Shown: positions 39,301 to 51,300 of the stretch, piece by piece
How positions within the stretch are numbered: position 1 is the stretch's first letter
Layout: each line of letters starts with the position of its first letter
DNA from: Antedon mediterranea
Lineage: Eukaryota > Echinodermata > Crinoidea > Comatulida > Antedonidae
DNA: 64,000 nt
Assembly (NCBI RefSeq): GCF_964355755.1
Contig: NC_092670.1
Span: 29,005,795 to 29,069,794 of the forward strand
Reading direction: 5' to 3'
The notes under the pieces: generated by a model
What the model saw: only the letters and a program-made list of their open reading frames with translations
The model's database searches: none
Told to the model about the DNA's origin: nothing
Position numbers and translations under genes: made by a program

Positions 39301-42300
39301 GTAGTTACGGAGATACATACATGCCCTGGGGTGTGGGTCAAAGGTCAGAAATGGCATTTCCGGTCATTTTTAACTAAAATGTCCCATTAGACTGAATATA
39401 AATGTATACCTTCTGATCAATTTGAGACCAAAATTACCTCGCTGTGACCAGTGGTTGTCGAGATTTAAGGACCTATTGGTGTTTAGTTTGATAACCTTTC
39501 ACCCTGACCTTTTGACCTTTCGCCACATTTTCAAAATGTGTAACCAAGCCAATAATGATTGTTTGACCATCCTAAACCAATTTCTGAAGTCAAATTCTCT
39601 GGACCTCAAAGTGCATACGAAAGTTGATCTAGCTACTAGAGTAAATTTTAGTTGTGCTCTGTCTGATTTAAATTGTGTTCTATCTGAGTTAAATTGTGCT
39701 CTATCTGAGTTAAATTGTGTTCTATTTGAGTTAAATTGTGTTCTATCTGAGTTAAATTGTGTTCTATCTGAGTTAAATTGTGGCGGCTGATATTGTATTT
39801 TATATAACACCTATATAAATTCCTGTCATTTGATTGGACGAATGTGGGTCACATGGCGTGCAATAGTACGCACTATTCAACGATCGTTAAATAGTACTTT
39901 TTGAAACATTTTTGTGTACGAAAAAAAAACGTCTAGATGTTATATAAAACAAATAATGAATGTTTTGTATTCGTGTAATGGTACAAATAATGGCACTTGG
40001 TGAATGATGAAAGGTTATATCAACTCGGCTTTGCCTCGTTGATATAACCTTTCATCATTCACCTCGTGCCATTATTTGTACCATTGCACTCATAAACATT
40101 CATTATTTGTATACTATCCTATCCTTGGAGGTATGAAAGAGTAAAATAACTCCGGAATTATATTATTCAGTATGTGTGAACATAGTTCTAGTAAAAAGCA
40201 ATCTTATCCTTTTTGTCAATTAGTACTTTTCACTTGTTATGATTTAACTGATAATGTAGATATGTGTTTCTTCTTTCTTTCATGTTTTTAATTATTGATT
40301 TATATATTTTTTAATCAACACTTAACCTTTTTAATTTGATTTTACAGTTGATAGGCGGACCACCTAATCCAAGTGGCAGCAATCCAAATAACCTTGTAAA
40401 CATTTTTATTGAGAAGGTTATTGATCCGGATAATCCGTATGGAACATCAGATTCTACACGAATCCTACTGCTTCAGTTTGCTGCACTGCTGGTGGAGCAT
40501 GCCGCTCCTCACATACATGATGCTGCTGATAGGTAAGAATAAGCAATACTACTCTCAACAGACAGGTGATAGATCAAATGGCCTATATTGTCGGATTAGG
40601 CCAAGTTGAGCCGCCACCAGAAAAACCTTTTTTTCTATGAAACACCAAATGCTAACTTTCGCTCATGCTCGTTTCTATTTAATAGAAATTCTATTTATAT
40701 TATATATAACGATGTATATTCAAAAGTTTATATATCACGGTTAGTATATATTAAAATTATTAAATATTGTAATTAAAGAAATAATTATGAATATCTGACT
40801 TGTAGATTCCAAAATATAAGGCCTAAAACATCACCGAAAATGATCGTTTTTCGCCAAAAATGACGTAAACATATTGCCCCCTCAGGCGGCAGTTGTATGA
40901 ACTAAGCCTACTCCATTTTTCGGTATAATAATTACATAAAATCACTGTTTTTTAGTAAAATATTTTGTGTATTAACATTGTAAAATTCAATAAAATATGA
41001 TATTAAAAGGTAGTAAATAAAAAATTATTATTATTTAACCTCATTCGAAGAATATCAATACTTTATATGATTTTACGTGGTAGGCCTACACGCGAGAAAA
41101 ATATTATGGAGTGCACTGCATTTTTACCTTGAAAGATTAAAAACAATTAAATTATTAAATTTGACTACTTTCCTTTGCTGTGTTGTTATGGTGGTTCAAA
41201 CCAACAAAATTGTAGTATGTAATCAGTGTTCTCCCCAGGATTCACATCAAGCGTCACGCTTCCGCCCCGAATGCTCAACACGAATGTCAAGGGGAATTCC
41301 CCGATGAAATAAAACTAGGCCTACTCATGAGTAGGACAACTCTGTAGTTGGCCGGAAAGACACTTCATAGCGCGCTAGCAAACCGCACGATCGTAGCCTA
41401 CTTTTTCCGCCGGTAAACATACGCGATAAGAAACATTTTTTGCGTTCATTACGAACGTCAAGGGGAATTCCCCGATGAAATAAAAAATGCCTACTCATCA
41501 GTAGGATAACTCTGTAGTTGGCCGGAAAGGACACTTCATAGCACGCTAGCAAACAGCCCGATCGTAGCCTACTTTTCCGCAGGTAAACATATGCAATAAA
41601 TGAATAAAAAAATATGCCTACTCATCAGTAGGCAACTGTAGTTAGCCAGAAACGACACCTCATAGCGCGTTAGCAAACATTAAAACGATCGTAGCCTACT
41701 TTTTTTTTCGTCGGCGGGTAAACATATGCGATAAAAAAACATTTTTTGCGTTCAAATACAAACATCGGGGGCAAATCCCGATGAAATAAAACTAGGCCTA
41801 CTCATTAGTAAGACACCTCAGTAGTTGCCCGGAAATAAGACTTCATAGCGCACTAGCAAATAGGAAAACGATTGTAGCCTTCTTCTTGAATGTATTATAC
41901 GATCAAAGCAGCTAGCATTGAATTGCGCCTAGAAAATCAATCGCGCCTTTGTCATTTGATGATGTGCGTATGTTACCGACGAAAGAGTAAATCCCACCGA
42001 TCCATAGAGAGTCGATTAATTCAATGTGATATTGAAAATATCATTGATATTTAATTTTTAATACACATAACATGTTAATTACAAGAAAAATAATACAATC
42101 AATCATTGTTTTAACTGAAAACTTTATTTACAATATACAAGTTACCACATTTTAGACGATTCAGACAACAGCCAATACTAGAGATCGAAAGAGAGACATG
42201 GCAGTAACAAAACACGTGCTTACATCTCTCGGCGGCGGCCGGTGAAAGCACCATGTGACATACAGTATTGCAGTACTGATATCACAATACCATGTGACAT

Positions 42301-45300
42301 CCCTTGTCACTCGACTTTCTCACGAAGTAGGGCCTAAAACATTCTAGCACCGATGTACAAATGTACCTTAAGTTAAGTGAAATAAGACTTTAGTGCACTA
42401 GCAAATAGGAAAACGATCGTAGCCTTCTTGAATGTATTATACGATCAAAGCAGCTAGCATTGAATTGCGCCTAGAAATCATTTGATGACGTGCGTATGTT
42501 ACCGACGAAAGATTAAATCCCACCGATAGAGTCGATTAATTCAATGTGATATTGAAAATAATAATATCATTGATATTTATTTTTAATACACATAACATTT
42601 TTACAAGAAAAACAATACAATAAATCATTTACTTTATTTACAATATACAAGTTACCACATTTTAGACAACAGCCAATACTAGAGATCGAAAGAGAGACAT
42701 GGCAGTAACAAAACATGTGTTTACATCTCTCGGCGGCGGCCGGTGAAAGCGAGTCCCAGTTGTTTAACACTTTGTTACGCAGTCTTTAGTTTTTCTTCTA
42801 GTGGTCATGTCACGTGTCTCGTATGCATACTGTAGGCTCTTTATGCATGCCGCGCCTCAGCTCTAGAGAAAGTACCTGCCTGTTAATCTATTTTTAGATT
42901 GTTGTTGATATTTTTAAGCGTCACGAATAAGGTTTTAAGCGTCACGGCCGACCGTAAAACGTCGCGGTAGAGAACCCAAGCGTCACGGTACGGTGACGCT
43001 TCAAAGGCCTGGGGAGAACACTGGTAATTATAGTTTCATGACATTTTCAAGACCATGAACTTATGTACAGTACTAGGACACCACTCTATCACTACGCGAA
43101 ATGTCGTAAAAGACACACTGGGCGTTTCATAGAAATTACCGGCGGCTCAACTTGTCGGCGGCCCAACCGGTCATATGCCATATTGTCTATATGGATCATT
43201 AAGTATACAGATTATGAATATATATGAATGCTAAGAATATTGTCATTACCGTAGTTTAAAAATTGACTGTTCCATTTATAGAGGCAGAGTAAGCAAATTT
43301 TAATGACGTTATTCACTTTCAGTTTTGTGTAATAAGTGGAGCCCTCAATAAAAGCATATACTACTCATTAGTAGGGCTTCAACAGTACATAAATAATACA
43401 ATTTTTTTAAAGTAACTAAAAATAAAGAAAGTTTTATTTTTACAAAGAGATTAAAAAGTTCAAAAAAGCTCATCATTCAAGATAACCATTGAACATCCTT
43501 TTCTTTTAATTGGACTAATATACATTGTTATAATTATTGCTGTATAATTTATTCTTAAGGAAACAAGGAAGTAAACTGCGTCGTCTGATGACATTTGCTT
43601 GGCCGTGTTTGATTCACAAGAACTGTGTAGATCCAGCAACAAAGTACCATGGTCATCTTCTACTATCACACATCATTGCTAAGTTTGCAATTCACAAACG
43701 GATTGTTCTGCAGGTAAAATGATATTCTACTAAATATATACACTTCTCCTCAAATTTAATAAATAAAATTAAAACTAGTTAACCATATACAAAACATACC
43801 ACCCTCTAAAGCTATATTCACACTGAGGCTGGATTCGTTCCAATGAACAACTTTTTCAGTTGCTGATGTTCCAAACAAACATTTTGTACAGATCAAAATT
43901 GAGTTATTGTGAACAGTACATCAATCATTCACAGATTTTTATTTCAACAATATTTTATATTTTTTATCGGGCCACCGGACCTGAATCTGAGCTCAGTGTG
44001 AGCATAGCTTTATAATCCTGAATTGGTTTTTATTCAAATCTACCCAATTACATTCTAATTACACAGAATGATTTCAAGAATAGTTACTGTAAAGCGCTTT
44101 ATTTTTGTGACTTTAGCGATTGAACAACGGTCTTGAAAATAAATGGTGCGCGAAAATCGCGAAATTTCCAATGATGTTTTTACAGTCGATCAGGCCTAGC
44201 CTAGACTTAGTTAGCAAGGTAGGCCTATTATATTACTGTCTAAGCCTAGCTATGCCTAATATGTTAAAAATGAATATAAAATACTGTAATTACAATAAAC
44301 TTGTGTATTCTTTGAAACATTTACGTTCGTCAGCGATATTGAGACACGTGGCGTCGTGCGTGGGAGGATTGATCGCTAAAATAATGTTCAAATTGGAAAA
44401 AGCAAGCGACATTTCTTAGAAAAAATTTATTAAATGTATAGAGTACTTGCTTGACGAATCCTTTGTCCATTAAATCATATAATAAGTGGTAATGTGTCCA
44501 TAAAAAGTAATTATTCTATGTCGTGCGTAGGCCTAGTTTGTGGTAGCAAACGGCAAAAATGCCATCGGCATGCTTAAAGTGGAGGTGCTCTCAAAAAATT
44601 TAACATTTTTATTTTATTCAGTTCATTATAAACATTACTTTCATCTAAATTGAGGTATTTTTTTAATTTGTTGTACATATGCTGCATGGTTAGTCTGAAA
44701 AACATAAAAAAAAGCCATCTGGGGGGATAGTTCAAATTACAAACCTTTTCCCTATTCATTTGCCTGTAAATTGAAAAAAAACGATGCGTTTAAAAAAAAT
44801 TGTAAAAAATATATGTAAGTTCCAAAAATATTATACATATATGTTTTCAGATTCTTTTTCATTCCCCATTTTTAGGTGTTGACCAATTTATTTTTGCGTA
44901 ATTAAAAAAACTACCCACTTGAGCCAAGTGAGTAATTTTTACTTTCTAGGGAGTCAATCAATTTGCACATGTGCGACCTGTTGGCTTTCTTTACTCGCCT
45001 CTCCTCCGATCCTCCTCGATAAACTAGGATATAAAATACATACGAATAATAAGTGTAAGATTAAGATTGATTTGCATGGTTATTTGAAAAGATAGACGGA
45101 TCAAACGGCAATGTTTAACCGTAGGCCTACCCCAGAAAGACATGGTTATGCGTTTGAACCAGAACCCAGGCCCAAACAATTATCACATCTGCCGACGGCG
45201 AAGATGTAATTCAGACTAGGCCTATGCCCCAGCAACAGAGAATGAATTTTCAGCGGCATTCGATGATAACTGACGTCCTTATCTCCATGTGGCTTGTTAT

Positions 45301-48300
45301 GGCACTTATATACCATACAGTGCTTCATTTTGAAGCTAAGAGTAGACCCAAAAAGTAATAACAAAAGGCAAGACAATAATAAAATGTTTGTTCGATCGGA
45401 TGTGTGATGAAATGAAAATGATACACGTGTAGTAGCGCGTCTTGTCAGCTCGATCGAGAGAGGAGACGTGGCGTAACATAATATGGTAACGTGACCTTTA
45501 CAACAAAGGTCATTACCTAACTGCTGAAAAAATTATATAGCGATTTTTCGATATTTTTGAACATTTTTTATTTTCTGATTTCTCAGAAACTGCTTATTTT
45601 GATATGATTTTTTATGTTTGTACCTACTTATATTAATAAACTAAAGTAAATAATGGAAGGAAAAGCCACTTTAAGCTTGCTTGCTCTCCACCACCACAGA
45701 GATCCATCCGGCCGGCGTGTCGTGTCTGTTCGATCGTTGTTGTAGAAACAAACAATAATTTGGTAGAGTACATTGATTTTATGTGGGAGTTCACTCTATG
45801 AGCCTATTAACCATGTGCCTCATTTACGAAATACATTCGCCAATTTGGTTCAACAAATTACACAAAAAACTCAAATCGCGAAATTAAAAGGTCGCGAAGT
45901 AGTTGAAAATGTAAAATCGCGAAAATTTAGGGCAGTATTTTTATTTTCCTAACAGGTATTCCACAGTTTGCTGAAGGCCCATGCCCCAGAGGCTCGCTCA
46001 GTAGTACGTCAAGCCCTTGAAATTCTTACTCCAGCCTTACCAACTAGAATGGAAGAAGGCAACACAATGTTGACCCACTGGACTAAGAAGATTATAGTAG
46101 AGGAGGGACACACAGTAGCTCAGCTTGTTCACATGCTGTAAGTTATACTACCATTAATAAAGTTAAGCCTGCTTTAATACAGGAGAATCTCCATTAAGTT
46201 GTTACCCTAAGGTCCAGAAAAAATATCTGCTTAAAGGAAGTAGTCACTTACGAGATAGAGAACCAAGTGGTGGCAGCTTCAACACAGAAGAAACTGGTGA
46301 GCAGGTTATTGAGCAATATAATTTAGTATTTTCTGCATATATTTTTAAATAATTATAATCTCTTTAACTTGATGCAACAAAAGTGAGTAATAAACTGACC
46401 TTTGAGTGTGTCCATTATGTAGGGAGTGTGTAAATAATATTTATCGTGTACCGCATTAAAACGTTGTAGCTGCGTTATGAAGGTCATCTTTCTTTAATGA
46501 GGTGGTTTGTAGTTGTGCTCAATGAATCCTAAAAGACTCAATTTTGTAATTGGCTTTTGAATATTCATTAGCTTATTAGTATTTCGTTTACTGCGTTGAC
46601 GTTCAGTACACACAGTCAACGATCTTTAGAATTATAGTGTAAAATGGGATATATTATAAAAGTTTTTGTTAAAATATTTGGGTACGTATAATATGGACGT
46701 CCATGCAGACTCACCATATAAAGTTGTTGATTTGAATGCCTACTGCATGCCAGGGTTTAGTTCAGCCCTTCCCCTTTTTTTTAGCTAGGTTAAGTCTGCG
46801 GAGTTCATTACAGTACCATACCTGTCAACCGTACTGTCCGATTTAATTGGGAGTATCCCGTTTTCTAATGGCAAAAATATTCACAAAATGTGAATCTGCG
46901 TATCGGTTAAAAAAAATAGACGATGCTTATTGTTTGATCAAGAAAACATTTTCCTATAAGTATAACCACTGCGATGACAATATTTGTTGACAAAACGTAA
47001 CCCTCGACTTCAGCTCTTGATTTCTAGAGTGTACAGTAATGAACTCCATGCGAGAAAATTTGATCAAGTCAAAATTGGATGTTCCAAATTATTACAATTG
47101 TTCTTTTTTTCTTGCTGGTAGACACTGTTTATTAATGTAAATCAAGTTTGTTTATTTTTACTATAGTTATTTTAAGGGTGAAATTCACTAATTGATATGC
47201 TAATTAAGTGTCCAGGGTATGTATAAGGTTGCATTTATTAGGTGATCATTTAGAATTCTAAATGATCACCTATTGTTATTGTATGAAATCTTAATTTTTT
47301 TTCTTTTTATTGTTTCTGTACACTATTTTGTGTAACAATTATCTCAAAAAGTTTAATGTCAATGATTACCAAAATTTCAGAATATCTTTCAAATAATATA
47401 ACTTAATCCTAATAAGCTTTCCAGCGTGATCACTCATCCGTGACGTCATTTATACGCCATTTTGCAAAATCACATTATCAATCATATCTCCATAATTCAT
47501 TATCACATATTAATGAAATTCACTACACGTAAACTTCAGGTCAAGGGTAAAAATATTAGCAAATAAAAACGCACGCGCACGTAGGGTCATGCGCGTTAAA
47601 AATTTAAAACGCTCAAAATTAAGTTTTTTTTTTTTAACAAATCTCATTCTACTCACCATCCTTAGTACATTCACCAAATTTGAGTCAGTTCCGACTTAAA
47701 ATAACGCTATACGAGCAGGTTAAAAATGACAAAATGCGCAAATTAATTTCATCAAAGTGATGAAAATGGTGAAAAATAAGGCCTTTTTAAAATGAATATA
47801 ACTCTTCAGAATGGCAGGTGACCCCCAATTTTTTTTAACTTATTCGGGAAGCCATTGGGTTGTAGATACATATTCATGTACACATTAGACGTACAAAATG
47901 GTATGACGTCATCAAATGGCCACTTCAATTTAAAAATTAGTAGTAATAGAGCGCATCTCCGTTATTTGAGCCTGATTTTCGCAGAAATTTTAGTATGTGC
48001 TTGGCTCAAATAATTATCTTTCTCATGAGTTGTCAACATTTTATTTTGATGACGTCATCATGCGGAAAAACTTGAATAACCTAGGTCGTGTAATTTCAGC
48101 TACACCATACATTTGAATATCTTATAGCTCTTCAGAATTAAAGGTGACCTTGAAGATTATAACTTATTATGAAAGCTGATGAAATGTAGATTTGAATTCA
48201 TATAAAAATTAAGCCTATCGGATGTTGTGATGTTATCATATGGCCAGTTGAAGTTAAAACGTTGTTTTTAAATTTCTTTAGTCGAAGTTATACAAATTTC

Positions 48301-51300
48301 AAAGAGCGCGCATTGCGCTTCTACGTGTCAAATTCTCTTCCAATCCTTATATTTATTTGCTCAATTCATTATCTTTCGAAATTGTCATCTTCGAGTTTAT
48401 TTTGATAATTCCATCATACCAAAAAATTTGAACATGATGCGGGTCCCGTAATTTCACCTATGCTACACTGTATATAGATATACAGTATATACTACATGAC
48501 ACATAATAGGTACAACTCAGCACTATAAGTGTATATGCATCATGTCATAGGATGGCGTACATCAGCTTTTTACGATCGTATGTTAACGTACGTGCATGTT
48601 TAAAAAATGTTAATTTCATTAAAATGATAAAAATGATCACCTATAATTTGTCAAAGTGACGAATTAAATTCTAGTTGTTATTAATTGTGTTGATTTTTTA
48701 ATTTGGTTTAGTGGTGGGTGGCTGAGTGATATCTGTTTTGTTTTAAATATATTTTTATAGTTTATTTTTGTAGTTAAGCATGTTTTTTTTATTTTTAGCC
48801 AACTGCTCGTGAAGCATTTCAAAGTATATTATCCAGTACGACATCACCTCATTCAAAATATGGTGAACTCAGTTCAAAGGTTAGGATTCACTCCAAATGC
48901 TACGTTAGAACATCGTAAGTTAGCCGTTGAACTTGCTGAGGTCATTATCAAATGGGAGGTGAGACGCATCAAGGAACAGGATACCAGTACAGAAACAACG
49001 GTAAGAGGGATACATTGTTCATATAAATATATTGTCGTCATTACTAAACTATTATTCCACATTCCTAATGTTCTCCTGAGAAACAGATATTGCCAGTAAC
49101 ATTGGCAAAACTTCATAATCAATATATAAATTTACATAAGGGCAAAATTTGGTAAATTGCGCGTTACTTCTAGAATGTTTTCTCGATGGTATATAAAGTT
49201 GATTCGTACTTTCGGTACTGATTTTAACCACCTGATCTAACCTTGTATACTAATAAAATTGAGTTGAATTTAAAACGAAATTAGGTTCAACGATTTTCTC
49301 CAAATAGGGGTATTTTCAAATCGTGGTATACACTGCTAATGGATTTCCATCTTGAAAAATACCAACACACAATAATACGAGGATGCTTCGCATCTCCTTC
49401 TACGATAATTGTTTTTAACAGTTTTTTACGCTGAAATTACTGTGTATTCGAGAACCATCTGTGGGCATGACATAGATGGTATGCGCGCGTACCATCTAGT
49501 CTTTAGAAATTAATTTAACTTACTAAAAGTTGGTAATTTTAAAATTGTTATAAACTAATGCTTTTTTTTTCATTTTTTTCATTTCATTTATTTCAATATC
49601 ATTATCGCAGCCTTAGCTGAATTACAAAGATATTTACATTTTTTCAATATTAAAATTTGTATAAAAGTATAAAACCAATGATAATTATTTACCTTTGGTT
49701 AATTGAATATTATCATTTTCTTGGATTATTTTCAGCCTGTAGCAGCAGAAACTGGAACATCTGTAGGAGCTGCAGCATCATTATCATCTACTGCAATCAC
49801 AGCAGCAGCAAGTTTAAAACGTGCAGCCTCGCAAGATTCCACACCTGACCCAAAACGTGCCAGAAACGCGTCAGGAACAGTAACAAAAACAAGTATTTCA
49901 GTAGAATCAAGTAAAGCAATAGACAAACATTACTCTGATGCTGTTGTAAACTTTCTACTACGAATAGCGTGTCAGGTCAATGAGTCATCCACATCATCAG
50001 CGGGTCAATCAGGAGAGCAACTATCACGCCGTTGTATCGTGTTCTTAAAGACCGCTTTGAGACCAGATGTTTGGCCTAAGTCAGAGTTGAAGTTGACTTT
50101 TATGGAAAAACTCTTTTTGTCAGTTGTAAGTATTAAAAGTAAAATTACACTTTACAAAAGTGAAAGATTAGCTACACTCACAAGTAATGGCCACATACTC
50201 TTTCATATACAAAGAAAAAGCATGAAAAATAATGGTTTACAATCAATGAACTACATATCAATAACTGGTAAGTGTTGTTTACTCCACAGGAACAAAGTAC
50301 ATCAGTGAATTATGGGAATGTTTGTGCTGGTCTAGAAATCCTCAGTTTTCTACTTAGTGTCATGGTAGGTATTCTGTATTTGTTTTATGCGCAGTTTACA
50401 AAAGAGATTTCATTGTCAAAAATGTCAGATAAACAAAATAATGTACAGTATAAGCAAAAGATTGCAATTCATTCATTCTTTATTTCGGATAGTACATCCA
50501 TATACAAATCATACAAAAAAAAAGAAAAACAATTACACCAGAAAATTAACAATATAAGCAACTTCCACAAAACCTACAATATCCTAAAAAACAATTTGCA
50601 CCAACGCAGATGTAGGTTGGATTGTGGAAGTAAGGTAATTATGGTTTGAATCAGACTATCGCAACTGTCATGAATTCAGTTCTTAAACTATGTATAGAGT
50701 TCCTCCAATATTCATAGAAAGAGGGAACGTTATGTGAAAATGAACAGTAGTGTAAATAAAGTGATGAAATGAAGTGATCAGCTGCGACCTGTAAGCTTCT
50801 CTTTGGGCCATAATGTTGTGAAATTGCTAAAATTTAATTTTGATATAAAATTTATTGGAAAACTGCATTATCTGTATTTATAATTTTTACAGCATCGCAC
50901 CAGATACAAACAACAATCAAATGTTGATCTCAACTTCCCATCAAACAGACAGAAAATGATAATCCTTTTCATCTGTTTGATTTAAAGAATTCTTTTTAAA
51001 GAATTTCTTCTTTGATAATGTTATCTTTTGTTATTTGCAGAAAAAACCATTGATTCTATCAAGTTTTAAGCCATTGCAAAGAGGAATAGCTGCGTGTTTG
51101 ACCTGTTCGAATACAAAGGTTATACGCGTAGTTCATGCTCTGCTCACTAAACTTATGAGTCTCTTCCCAACTGAATCAAGTAAGTCTGTTCAGTTAGTAT
51201 TAAGTTAGTTCAGTTATTAGTAAGTCAGTTCAGATAGTATTAAGTCAGTCCAGGTAATATTAAGTTAGTTAGGATTAAGTTAGTTCAGTTGGTTGAGTTG

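Noticed and set aside
39422-39790. 122-codon open frame with a 7-residue repeat
   Set aside because: Produced by a 21-bp intronic minisatellite plus part of the 300-bp repeat; no domain and no splice context.
49703-50308. 201-codon open frame
   Set aside because: Contains exon e35 but extends into introns 34 and 35; the GT donor at 50126 ends the exon.
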